Below, piece after piece: positions 7,610-15,427 of a stretch of 24,266 nucleotides of DNA. A program made the position numbers and the translations under genes. Source of the stretch: Collimonas sp. UBA1456 (GTDB lineage Bacteria; Pseudomonadota; Gammaproteobacteria; Burkholderiales; Burkholderiaceae_D). The stretch is from positions 1 through 24,266 of the forward strand of contig DCSW01000015.1 in NCBI GenBank assembly GCA_002325825.1, written 5' to 3'. The notes under the pieces were generated by a model, which was not told where the DNA came from, made no database searches, and saw only the letters and a list, made by a program, of their open reading frames with translations. Positions within the stretch are counted from its first letter, which is position 1; each line of letters opens with the position of its first letter.

Positions 7610-8449
7610 ATGTCCACATCTAATACGCCGGATGCGTCGCCGCTCGGTAAATCTTCCGCCTATCAAACCCAATACCAGCCGTCGTTGCTATTTCCAATCG
7701 CACGCCTCGGTAAGCGTCAAGAAATCGGCATCAGCGGCACGCTGCCGTTTTTCGGCGTCGATATTTGGAACGCTTACGAAGTCTCCTGGCTGAACCTGCG
7801 CGGCAAGCCTCAAATCGCCATCGCCACATTCACGGTGCCAGCCGATTCGCCGAATATCGTTGAGTCGAAATCATTCAAACTGTACTTAAACTCGTTCAAC
7901 CAGACCAAACTGGCGGATGCCCATGCATTGCTGCAGCTGTTGCACCAAGACTTGTCAGCCGGTTTCGGCGCGCCGGTGCATGTCACGTTAGCCAACGTGG
8001 GAGCATTTGCCAGCATGAAATTGCAAGAGCCGCAAGGCTTGCTGCTTGATAGACTGGATATCGCGGTCGATCAATACCAACCGGCGCCGTCACTGCTGAA
8101 GGCCGACCCGAATCAAGTTATGATTGAGGAAACATTGGTATCCCACTTACTGAAGTCGAATTGCCTGATCACCGGACAGCCGGATTGGGGCAGCGTGCAG
8201 ATCCATTATGTCGGTGCCGCCATCGACCAGGAAAGCCTGCTCAAGTACCTGATCAGCTTCCGCAACCACAACGAATTCCACGAACAATGCGTCGAACGTA
8301 TTTTTATGGATCTGATGCGAAACTGTTCACCACAAAAACTGTCTGTGTATGCGCGCTACACCCGGCGTGGCGGTCTCGATATCAATCCGTGGCGCACTAA
8401 CTTCTCCACCGGGCAGCCACCATCGAATTGTCGTCAAGCCAGGCAGTGA
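7610..8449 (+). CDS. queF: NADPH-dependent 7-cyano-7-deazaguanine reductase (QueF)
   Basis: QueF reduces preQ0 to preQ1 in the synthesis of the tRNA wobble base queuosine. The 279-residue length is that of the two-domain (E. coli type) enzyme. The catalytic Cys is residue 185 in SNCLITGQPDWGS, with the Asp of QPD at 192; the 7-residue spacing equals that of Cys190/Asp197 in E. coli. NHNEFHEQCVERIF, which holds the substrate-binding Glu, follows. The N-terminal half carries the family's YQPSLLFPIAR and ISGTLPFFGVDIWNAYE segments. The C-terminus (RTNFSTG, RQARQ) is the usual one. It follows the ilvA remnant by 103 bases, as in related genomes. The start at 7610 is chosen by family length; no strong ribosome binding site is visible. 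No lesions are seen. Confidence 0.95.
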   Translation: MSTSNTPDASPLGKSSAYQTQYQPSLLFPIARLGKRQEIGISGTLPFFGVDIWNAYEVSWLNLRGKPQIAIATFTVPADSPNIVESKSFKLYLNSFNQTKLADAHALLQLLHQDLSAGFGAPVHVTLANVGAFASMKLQEPQGLLLDRLDIAVDQYQPAPSLLKADPNQVMIEETLVSHLLKSNCLITGQPDWGSVQIHYVGAAIDQESLLKYLISFRNHNEFHEQCVERIFMDLMRNCSPQKLSVYARYTRRGGLDINPWRTNFSTGQPPSNCRQARQ

Positions 8450-8588
8450 CTAACAACTTGAAACGAAATTTCGCAAATCAGATAGAAAATAAATGACAAA
8501 ATATTAATTTTTATCGTTGTATCATAATACTTGCGGCACCCGACCAACGACTGTTTAATGACCTTGCCGTAAAAGATCTTTATTCCCC

Positions 8589-9200
8589 ATGATTAACTTT
8601 TTTCGTATCAACGTCACTAAACGGGTCGCCTTCTTTCTCAGCCTAGCTGTCGTCGCGACTACCAGCGCGCCGCTCCAGGCCCAGGAAACTCCGGACACCA
8701 CCGGCTGGTTCAGCAAAACATTCTCGCAAATCAAGAACCGCCTCGACAACATCGTTGAAAATGGCGATCATGAAATGTATCTGTCCGGTTACTCCTATCA
8801 CGGCCGCCATACATACACAGAAGAGCGAATCCGCGAATTGAACAAAAAGGCCTGGGGTCTGGGCGGTGGCCGCACCCTTTGTAACGAAAGCGGCAACGAC
8901 GAATCGCTGTACCTGTTCGCCATTCGCGATTCTCATTTCAAGACGCAAATCATGGCAGGCTATGCCTATGAATGGATCTGGAACCTCCCCAAGACACCCG
9001 TGGTGGTCAGTGCCGGCTATACAGCAATGCTGATGAGCCGCCAGGATTACTTTGGTGGCATCCCCTTCCCGATCGCACTGCCGGTAGCCGGAATTGGCGT
9101 CAAAGGCTCCAAGTTCATGGCATCCTATGTCCCACGCCTGTCGTCCAACAAAGGCAACGGCGACGTCCTACTGATGTTTTTCCGCGTCGAGGTCAAATAA
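8589..9200 (+). CDS. pagP: Lipid A palmitoyltransferase PagP
   Basis: PagP is an outer-membrane 8-stranded beta barrel that transfers palmitate from phospholipids to lipid A, raising resistance to cationic antimicrobial peptides. The 203-residue protein has a signal peptide (basic start, hydrophobic VAFFLSLAVVATT, likely cut after LQA at residue 31). The catalytic residues are His71 (SYHGRHTY) and Asp114-Ser115 (AIRDSHFK); the 43-residue spacing between His and Asp matches His33/Asp76 of E. coli. The barrel strands YLFAIRDS, QIMAGYAYEW, VSAGYTAMLMSRQDY, IPFPIALPVAGIGVKG and the terminal strand VLLMFFRVEVK end in an aromatic-rich strand as expected. It stands alone with 139 bases upstream. Keeping this gene amid decay fits a host-exposed envelope, though that is inference. 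Confidence 0.92.
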   Translation: MINFFRINVTKRVAFFLSLAVVATTSAPLQAQETPDTTGWFSKTFSQIKNRLDNIVENGDHEMYLSGYSYHGRHTYTEERIRELNKKAWGLGGGRTLCNESGNDESLYLFAIRDSHFKTQIMAGYAYEWIWNLPKTPVVVSAGYTAMLMSRQDYFGGIPFPIALPVAGIGVKGSKFMASYVPRLSSNKGNGDVLLMFFRVEVK

Positions 9201-9554
9201 TTGCCGCTTTGCAGGCGCAAAAGATTATCGTCGCAAGTTGGTGTTGTTGGCCGAAATCAAGTTTATAATTCGAGGATAAGTGGCATTTACACAGAAGCCT
9301 CCGTAAGACTAACTTGATCCAAAATCAGGAGGAGACGTTGTAGCAGCAACATGCGATCATGTTCATGAAAACAGGCGGCGTGGCCTTGGAAGTTGGTGTT
9401 TTTTGAAACGCCGCAGTATTTTTTAGTGGTGGCTTGCGATAACCTGGTGATTGTTCCGAAAACAAATTCCTAGGGAAAATATTACCACCGGATTGGTTTT
9501 GTGGCAATCTGTTCCACTCAAGCACCCGTATCGCGCCACATAGCAATTTGTATT
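9201..9554 (+). other. 354-base gap: structured element, possible small RNA, no gene
   Basis: No protein family is recognised. Visible signals: TATAAT at 9264-9269 with only a poor -35; an unusually strong Shine-Dalgarno sequence AGGAGGAG (about 9328-9335) followed by no usable ORF (TTG then TAG); a perfect hairpin AACATG-CGAT-CATGTT (9348-9363); and a terminator-like hairpin with T-run (9375-9424). Together these could be a small RNA of about 150 bases. Alternatively they are what remains of hpf or another gene that normally precedes ptsN, although I could not find hpf residues in any frame. Confidence 0.35.
9375..9424 (+). terminator. Terminator-like hairpin with T-run
   Basis: GCGGCGT (9375-9381) pairs with ACGCCGC (9408-9414) and a run of six T lies at 9419-9424. 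The stem is GC-rich but the loop is long (26 bases). It would end transcripts from pagP or from a promoter near 9264. Confidence 0.45.
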
Positions 9555-10037
9555 ATGACTAATCTTGCAAGAATCCTGTCCGCACAAAATGTGGCGCTGG
9601 ATCTGGAAGCCTCCAGTAAAAAACGCGCATTCGAACAAGCCAGCCTACTCTTCAAAAATAACTGCGGGATTGCCCGTTCCACTGTATCCGACAATCTGTT
9701 CGCCCGTGAACGCCTAGACTCGACCGGCCTCAGTCATTGCGTCGCCGTACCGTATGGGTATGGCCGCGTCAAGGGATTAAAGGCGCCGCTGGCTGCTTTT
9801 GTGCGCCTAACGAAGCCGATTCCTTTCGAGTCGCCGGATGATCAGCCGGTCAATCTACTGGTGTTCCTGCTGATCCCCGGCAACGTCACGCAGCAGCGTC
9901 TGAAAATAATGTCGGAAATCGACGAAATATTTTCCAGCGATACATTCCGCGTCATCCTCGCCAGCGATCCCGATCCCGCCTCGGTTCACTCCCATATAGT
10001 CGCCTGGCAGCCCAGGAGCACGGAAAATGCGACATAA
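9555..10037 (+). CDS. ptsN: PTS IIA-like nitrogen-regulatory protein PtsN, active-site His missing
   Basis: EIIA-Ntr is the terminal phospho-acceptor of the nitrogen PTS (PtsP-NPr-PtsN) and regulates potassium uptake and other targets. The 160-residue frame from 9555 has the family start (LARILSAQNVALDLEASSKKRAFEQAS), SVSDNLFARERLDSTGLSHC-like core and KAPLAAFVRLTKPIPF. The site normally reading IPHGR, whose His is phosphorylated (His73 in E. coli), here reads VPYGYGR (residues 65-71). The His codon is replaced by Tyr67 and a 6-base repeat (TATGGG TATGGC, 9753-9764) adds two residues. The rest of the frame is open to TAA. It should therefore not be phosphorylatable: a locked unphosphorylated regulator, or an early pseudogene. 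It precedes hprK by 99 bases, the normal order. An upstream in-frame ATG (9501) gives a non-family extension and was not used; no clear ribosome binding site precedes 9555. Confidence 0.88.
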   Translation: MTNLARILSAQNVALDLEASSKKRAFEQASLLFKNNCGIARSTVSDNLFARERLDSTGLSHCVAVPYGYGRVKGLKAPLAAFVRLTKPIPFESPDDQPVNLLVFLLIPGNVTQQRLKIMSEIDEIFSSDTFRVILASDPDPASVHSHIVAWQPRSTENAT

Positions 10038-10136
10038 TTCACTTCAACGCTGAAGGTTACACCTGTTCGCCCACCACACGCCGACTTTCGGCCGGCGCTC
10101 CTACCTTGCGCCACTTAACCATGTCAGACGCATACC

Positions 10137-11084
10137 ATGCCCTCATCCACTCCCCTATCGGTTCAGCAATTGTACGACGAAAATCGTGAATCACTACAGT
10201 TAGGCTGGTTTGCCGGTTTTCCCGGCGGCGAGCGGCTGATTTCCGGCGATGCCGCCTCGGCAGCCGACCAGGTCGGCCACTTGAACCTGATCCACCCGGG
10301 ACGGATTCAGGTCTTCGGTCATCAGGAAACCGAATATTACAAACGTCTTTCCGTCACTTCGCGCACATATCAGATCGCCGAACTGGTGGCTGGCGCACCG
10401 CCCGCATTCATCATTGCGCAGGGTCTAGCAACGCCACCGAATATCCTGGAAGTCTGCGACGAAAAAAATATTCCGTTGTTTTCCACACCGCTGCCTGCGG
10501 CGCAGGTGATCGACTATTTACGCGTCTACCTGTCGAAAAAGCTGGCGCAGCGTATCACTATGCACGGCGTATTCATGGATGTACTTGGTGTCGGCGTGCT
10601 GATTACCGGCGAATCTGGACTGGGTAAAAGCGAACTAGGACTAGAACTGATTTCGCGTAGCCACGGACTGGTGGCCGACGATGCTGTCGAATTCGCACGG
10701 ATTGCGCCGAACATGATTGAGGGTCGCTGTCCATATCTGCTACAAAACCTGCTGGAAGTGCGCGGCCTGGGCCTGCTCGATATCAAAACCATTTTCGGTG
10801 AAACCGCGGTGCGCCGCAAGATGCGCCTGAAACTGATCGTGCACCTGGTGCGACGCGCGACGCTGGAAGAAAACTACGAACGCCTGCCGCTCGACTCTCA
10901 CAGCCAAGAGGTGCTAGGATTGCCGATCCACAAAGTCATTATCCCGGTCGCTGCCGGCCGCAACATCGCAGTGCTGCTAGAAGCCGCGGTGCGCAACACG
11001 ATTCTGCAATTGCGCGGAATTGACACACTGAAAGATTTCATCGCACGTCAGCGGCTGGCGATGGGTAGCGATAGCGACTTATAA
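10137..11084 (+). CDS. hprK: HPr kinase/phosphorylase
   Basis: HprK phosphorylates and dephosphorylates HPr on its regulatory serine; in betaproteobacteria it sits with an incomplete PTS used for regulation. The 315-residue protein has the family N-terminal domain (SVQQLYDENRESLQLGW), His143 in MHGVFMDVLG, the P-loop GESGLGKSE at 158-166, HGLVADDAVEF, the signature RGLGLLDIKTIFGETAVRRK, and a C-terminal QEVLGLPIHKVIIPVAAGRN followed by a helix ending NTILQLRGIDTLKDFIARQR. All catalytic motifs are present and length is normal. It lies between ptsN and rapZ. That it remains intact while ptsN has lost its phospho-site suggests the HPr kinase branch is still used. Confidence 0.95.
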   Translation: MPSSTPLSVQQLYDENRESLQLGWFAGFPGGERLISGDAASAADQVGHLNLIHPGRIQVFGHQETEYYKRLSVTSRTYQIAELVAGAPPAFIIAQGLATPPNILEVCDEKNIPLFSTPLPAAQVIDYLRVYLSKKLAQRITMHGVFMDVLGVGVLITGESGLGKSELGLELISRSHGLVADDAVEFARIAPNMIEGRCPYLLQNLLEVRGLGLLDIKTIFGETAVRRKMRLKLIVHLVRRATLEENYERLPLDSHSQEVLGLPIHKVIIPVAAGRNIAVLLEAAVRNTILQLRGIDTLKDFIARQRLAMGSDSDL

Positions 11085-11149
11085 ACACTTGCCTAAATAC
11101 ACTCCAGCATTCCACGCTACCATCAGCGTAGTTACGGTATCATTGAGCG

Positions 11150-12013
11150 ATGCGTATAATTCTTATCACCGGGATCTCCGGCTCTGGTAAATCGGTCGCC
11201 CTTCGCGTACTTGAAGATGAGGGATATTTTTGCGTCGACAATCTACCGCCGATACTGTTACGGCAACTGGTCGCCGTACGTCAGCATGAAGGCGCGCAGA
11301 TTCTGGCGGTTGCCACCGATGCCCGCAGCGCCGATTCGCTGGCCGAACTGATTTCAAACATTCAGCAACTGAAAGCCGAAGGACACGACGTTAAGGTATT
11401 CTTCCTGACCGCTCAAACCGAATTCCTAATCGCGCGCTTTTCCGAAACCCGGCGCAGCCATCCGCTGTCGCACCGCCTGCTGCCAGGACAAAATCCGAGC
11501 GATCGCTTGACGTTGACTGAATGCATCCTGAATGAACGAGAAATGCTGGCCGAGATCGAAGGCCTCGGGCATGCGATCGACACCTCCGATGTCAGCGCCA
11601 ACCGGCTGCGTAGCTGGATCAAGGCACTGGTCAATACCCAAGCGGCGCCACTGACGCTGCTGTTCGAATCGTTCGCCTTCAAGCGCGGCGTGCCGCTGGA
11701 CGCCAACCTGGTGTTCGACGTCCGAATGCTGCCGAATCCACATTATGATGCCAAACTGCGATCGCTGACCGGGCGCGATGCGCAAGTGATCACCTTTCTC
11801 GCTGACCTGCCCCAAGTAACCGGCCTACTTGGCGACATTCGTAATTTTATCGAGAAATGGCTGCCCTCGTTCAAAGACGATAATCGCAGTTATCTGACGG
11901 TGGCAATCGGCTGTACAGGAGGTCAGCATCGCTCGGTGTATATGGTGGAACAACTGGCAGAATATTTCCAGATTTCCGAGCGCGTGGTGCTGCGCCATCG
12001 CGAACTCAGCTAG
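11150..12013 (+). CDS. rapZ: RNase adapter protein RapZ
   Basis: RapZ (YvcJ/YhbJ family) is a nucleotide-binding protein which in E. coli guides RNase E to the small RNA GlmZ and so controls GlcN6P synthase. The 287-residue protein starts with MRIILITGISGSGKS (Walker A, residues 8-15), has DEGYFCVDNLPP, a RRSHPLSHRLLP segment, FKRGVPLDANLVFDVRMLPNPHY, and the C-terminal IGCTGGQHRSVYMVEQLAEYF that forms the RNA-binding/metabolite site. Length and motifs are normal. It follows hprK by 65 bases and closes the ptsN-hprK-rapZ cluster. The target in this organism is unknown; in betaproteobacteria a GlmZ-like RNA is not clearly established. Confidence 0.95.
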   Translation: MRIILITGISGSGKSVALRVLEDEGYFCVDNLPPILLRQLVAVRQHEGAQILAVATDARSADSLAELISNIQQLKAEGHDVKVFFLTAQTEFLIARFSETRRSHPLSHRLLPGQNPSDRLTLTECILNEREMLAEIEGLGHAIDTSDVSANRLRSWIKALVNTQAAPLTLLFESFAFKRGVPLDANLVFDVRMLPNPHYDAKLRSLTGRDAQVITFLADLPQVTGLLGDIRNFIEKWLPSFKDDNRSYLTVAIGCTGGQHRSVYMVEQLAEYFQISERVVLRHRELS

Positions 12014-12020
12014 CATCCAC

Positions 12021-12606
12021 ATGCAAAACCATCGCCCCTAGATTACGCTATTCCCACTCACCACGGTATTGCTCCCCGGGAAGCGTGTTGCAGCTCAAGG
12101 TATTTGAAATATTCTATCTCGACATGCTGCGCAAGTGCATGAAGAAACAACAGCAATTCGGCATCGTGTTGATCACGATCGGGGCAGGAAGTGGGCGTAG
12201 AGGCCGAACCGAAAAGCTTCGGCTACCCGACGCAGATCACTTAATGAAACATGCAGGATCTGGGCGTGATAATGCTGCACAAGGTAAGCAGACAGCGTTT
12301 CCGCATCTTGCAAAAACTGGTATTGGCATACCAGAAACTAGAAGCGCAGGTAGAACTGATCGACGCCGATCAGCCCGGCAAACCAGAACAGACCCATCTA
12401 CAGTAAGCTGCGCCGCGCACGGCCCTGACTATGCAAGCCCGTGTGCATTATCGCTGCAGCTCGACAACACCGGTTGGGTCACCAACTGCTGGTGCGAAAT
12501 TCTGCCAATACCATTGAAAGAGCGCAAGTTCCTGCTTGAACCTACCGATGGCAATCAACGCCTGGGCATCGTGCATCAACATATTGTACAGCACAATATC
12601 ATCTAG
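12021..12606 (+). pseudogene. LON substrate-binding (N-terminal) domain protein, pseudogene
   Basis: Fragments in three frames rebuild a stand-alone LON N-terminal-domain protein of about 190-200 residues. In order: LFPLTTVLLPG (with TAG four codons before it); after a shift near 12090, LQLKVFEIFYLDMLRKCMKK and FGIVLI; after a shift near 12180, GQEVGVEAEPKSFGYPTQIT, then adjacent stops TAA-TGA at a place where the family has Glu-Trp, then MQDLGVMLHKVSRQRFRIL and AQVELIDADQPGK; and after another shift, LQLDNTGWVTNCWCEILPIP and LKERKFLLEPTDGNQRLGIV to the stop at 12604-12606. At least three frameshifts and three or more stops make it dead. It follows rapZ by a few bases and converges with mutY. 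The molecular role of the free-standing domain is not established. Confidence 0.88.
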
Positions 12607-12626
12607 CACCATTTGGTAAAGTCGTT

Positions 12627-13739
12627 TCAGGAAAGTGAATCGACTTTGCGAAAGACTTCCAACAATAATTTCTTGACCGGCGCCGGCAGTGGTGCGTCGC
12701 TTAGCCGCTCGGCCGGATACCAGACCTGACCGGCTTCGGCGACGCCGGCAGCACGCCGTGCCAACGCGATCTGGAATGGCGATATATGCAATTTGAAATG
12801 TGTGAACACATGGGTGAACGGTTGCAGCGCTTCGCACGAAGTGACATCACCCATTTTTGCCGTCGCCCGTGCAACTGCTGCGTCAACATTGTCGACCAGC
12901 GCAATTTCCGGCAACGACAGCAAGCCGCCCCAGATGCCGCTGTCGGGACGTTGCTCCAACAAAATCTGGCGCTGATCGACAATCACCAGCATGGCGGTAT
13001 GTTTTTCCGGAATCGCTTTCTTAGGTTTGCGTACAGGCAATTGGCCGACCCGATCAGTGGAGAGTGCAACGCAGCGTTGCGCCAGCGGACAAATAATGCA
13101 GAACGGCTTGCCACGCACGCACAGCGTCGCGCCGAGATCCATCAAACCTTGCATATAGGACTCCACGCCTTGTTCCGGCAACAATGCTACCGCGCGTCGC
13201 CACATGGCTTCTTCGATCCGCTTGGTGCCATGATAATCATCAATGCCGAACACCCGAGCAAACACACGCTTGACGTTGCCGTCCAAGATTGCAGCCTGTA
13301 CCCCGTATGAAAATACGGCAATCGCCGCAGCAGTGGAACGACCAATGCCGGGTAAATCTTGTAGCAATACCGGATCGCGTGGAAACACGCCGCCATATTC
13401 CGCCACCACCCGCTGCGAACAGCGCTGCAGATTACGGGCACGGGCGTAATAACCGAGTCCGCTCCAATGCGCCATCACCTCTTCACTCGACGCTGCGGCC
13501 AGCGATTGAACATCGGGAAACCGCAACAAAAAGCGCTGGTAGTATGGAATTACGGCGGCAACCTTGGTCTGTTGCAACATAATTTCCGAGAGCCAGACAC
13601 GATAGGCATCGCGTGTCTGCTGCCAAGGTAGCGCGTGACGACCGTGTTTCTTTTGCCATGCGATCACCGTCGCAGAAAAAGACGGATCGGCAAATACATT
13701 CACTGCCAGTTCATTCGCCGCACTAATAAGAATCTTCAA
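12627..13739 (-). CDS. mutY: A/G-specific adenine DNA glycosylase MutY
   Basis: MutY removes adenine mispaired with 8-oxoguanine. The 370-residue protein has the catalytic Glu52 in SEIMLQQT, the helix-hairpin-helix LPGIGRSTAAA (129-139), the catalytic Asp153 in DGNVKRV (101 residues after the Glu, as in E. coli), the 4Fe-4S ligands Cys207, 214, 217 and 223 with the standard 7-3-6 spacing, and a C-terminal NUDIX-like domain (ILLEQRPDSGIWGGLLSLPE; FTHVFTHFKLHISPF) that recognises the 8-oxoG. The start at 13739 gives a slightly long N-terminus before FADPSFSATVIAWQKKHGRHALPW; a few residues may be non-native. It converges with the LON-domain pseudogene 20 bases away. An inverted repeat GAGTAC/GTACTC lies in its upstream region (about 13780-13802). 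Confidence 0.95.
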   Translation of the reverse strand: MKILISAANELAVNVFADPSFSATVIAWQKKHGRHALPWQQTRDAYRVWLSEIMLQQTKVAAVIPYYQRFLLRFPDVQSLAAASSEEVMAHWSGLGYYARARNLQRCSQRVVAEYGGVFPRDPVLLQDLPGIGRSTAAAIAVFSYGVQAAILDGNVKRVFARVFGIDDYHGTKRIEEAMWRRAVALLPEQGVESYMQGLMDLGATLCVRGKPFCIICPLAQRCVALSTDRVGQLPVRKPKKAIPEKHTAMLVIVDQRQILLEQRPDSGIWGGLLSLPEIALVDNVDAAVARATAKMGDVTSCEALQPFTHVFTHFKLHISPFQIALARRAAGVAEAGQVWYPAERLSDAPLPAPVKKLLLEVFRKVDSLS

Positions 13740-13870
13740 TGTTTTCTCACAAAATATGTCATGACACTGCCGCTACTGGAGTACGACAAGCACGAGTACT
13801 CAGCGTTATCTCGATTTCATTACCGCGGGCTGTGGTAGCCGTAACACGTGTGCAGAAAAACCTGCTCACC

Positions 13871-15399
13871 CTAAGCCACGATGGTTCCAGCCACTTTCAT
13901 CGTTGCCAACTCGGCATCAAGCACACTCTTAAAATCGTTTTCCAACGTCGTTAGGGTATTTCTCTGAGCAATCAATTCGCCTTGCAGCATCTTTACCGCG
14001 TAAATCTTTTCTTCCAGGCTGTCGATCGCTACATGCACACGATCAATCGAATCGGTACGTTTCTTGACGCACGAGGCGATCGAATCGAAGAATTTCTGCA
14101 TCAGCACCACCTGGCTGGTCTTGACCAACTTCACCGCGCCGAACTGGCGATGATAAGAGACTTCAATGACCTTGATCTCATCGCGATACTTATGTATAAA
14201 AAACGACATCGGCATCGACATCGCGAGACCGTGTTCAGTCGAAAACTCGCGGTACATTTGCAGTACATGATAGTCATCATTTCCGAAATTTCATCGGTCT
14301 TCTGTCTCCGATATCGCTAGATTCTCATGTGCCTTGGTAGAAAAAATCCCTCACTGCATGGCGGAAGCCGGCGGTAAACATACTGCCCTCCATCAATGGC
14401 TCGACCACACTGCGGGTATGCGCCAACGTCAACGCCTGCTCGGACACGGTCATGTCGTGGATATCGCCGACCAGCTGCCCGCGGCTGATCTCGCGTTTGC
14501 CGGGGATTAGCTCCTGCGACAACGCGTTCTCCAGTGCCAGCAAGCGGCTCCGCTACAACAACACCGACTCAGCGTTGATCTTACCGACCAGTCCCTTTTG
14601 TACCGAGATCGGATAGACCTGGGATTCCAACAAACCCAGCATATGCGCCACACTAGATACCTTCTTACTGATCTGCTGCTCGACTTCGAACGGCAAGCGC
14701 AGCTCCTCCCACATGCTGTCGCTCTTGTTGAGCACCACCATGCGACCAGCGCCATTGCCGATATAATGGGGCCAGACATCGATGTCGCTATTGGTGACGC
14801 CAGCATCTGCGACCAGGATGAACAGCACCGCATGCGCATTCGGGCTCATATTGAACGTCAGCTCCGGCTCTGTGCTAATCGCGTCCAGGCCCAGCGTATC
14901 GATGATCACCAGTCCCTCCTTCTGTAGCGGATGCGGGAAGTTGGCGATCGCATAATGCCACCGCCAGAAATCTCGACACGACCCAAGCCATCGATCGCCA
15001 ATGCGGCGTCGGGATCGTCTTCGTCATACAGACTATAACTTTCGGCGTCTTCCAGCGACGCCCACTTGGTCAGACTGGCCTGTTTGAAGGGCTTCCAGCA
15101 TGCCGTGGTCGATGAGGTATACCTTATAGTCGCTGATCGATTGCGATTCAACCTGAGGATTGCGATTCAACCTGAGTTTCCATCGGCAACAGGCGGATAC
15201 AGGACGGGAAAGTCTCGTCGTAAAGCAACTCGATCGGGCACATGGTGATGCGGCCGGCAACCGACGGCAAGATGCGCCGGTCGCTAGCGAGATCCGACAA
15301 TTTCAAGGCGCTGGCCCAGGTCTGGTAGCGCCGCAACACGCTAGTCACGGCACTACGCCATTCACTGCATTCCTGAAATTTTTGAACTAGATTGCTCAT
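13871..15399 (-). pseudogene. Dynamin-family GTPase, heavily decayed pseudogene
   Basis: In related genomes a bacterial dynamin-like GTPase of about 650 residues lies between mutY and mutM; here 1529 bases remain. Fragments in order on the minus strand: MSNLVQKFQECSEWRSAV and LSDLASD fused to RRILPSVAGRITMCPIELLYDE; ESQSISDYKVYLIDHGMLEAL; SLEDAESYSLYDEDDPDAAL; IIDTLGLDAISTEPELTFN with SPNAHAVLFILVADAGVTNSD and VVLNKSDSMW; LENALSQELIPGKREISR and RSVVEPLMEGSMFTAGFRHAV; MYREFSTEHGLAM and VVLMQKFFDSIASCVKK. The P-loop segment is deleted at the LASD/RRILPS junction (near 15280), the G3 motif DTPG reads DTLG, and further deletions lie near 14390 and 14060. A 19-bp tandem duplication (15139-15157, 15158-15176) causes one frameshift. 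Family assignment rests on the G-domain order and the locus. Confidence 0.85.
15139..15176. repeat. Perfect 19-bp tandem duplication inside the dynamin pseudogene
   Basis: The unit GATTGCGATTCAACCTGAG occurs twice head to tail, at 15139-15157 and 15158-15176. On the minus strand it interrupts the coding run ESQSISDYK. Nineteen is not a multiple of three, so the duplication shifts the frame. The identity of the two units points to a recent slippage event. Confidence 0.95.
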
Positions 15400-15427
15400 T
15401 ATCTCTTTCGCCTATTCGGATCAACAC

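Noticed and set aside
8450..8588. pagP promoter
   Set aside because: AT-rich with CATAAT near 8522, but no -35 at a proper distance; not strong enough to call.
9501..9554. Upstream start for ptsN
   Set aside because: The added 18 residues resemble nothing in the family; the product from 9555 begins exactly where PtsN proteins do.
9201..9554. hpf (ribosome hibernation factor) remnant before ptsN
   Set aside because: hpf is expected here from synteny, but no frame shows recognisable HPF residues; I leave the stretch unassigned.
5738..12606. TGA recoded as tryptophan
   Set aside because: Several intact genes (DUF971, queF, TPR lipoprotein) use TGA as their normal stop, and the HIT and LON-domain genes also carry frameshifts, so decay explains the TGA codons better.
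12448..12837. 129-residue minus-strand frame across the mutY end and LON pseudogene
   Set aside because: It is an out-of-frame shadow of mutY joined to antisense of the pseudogene.
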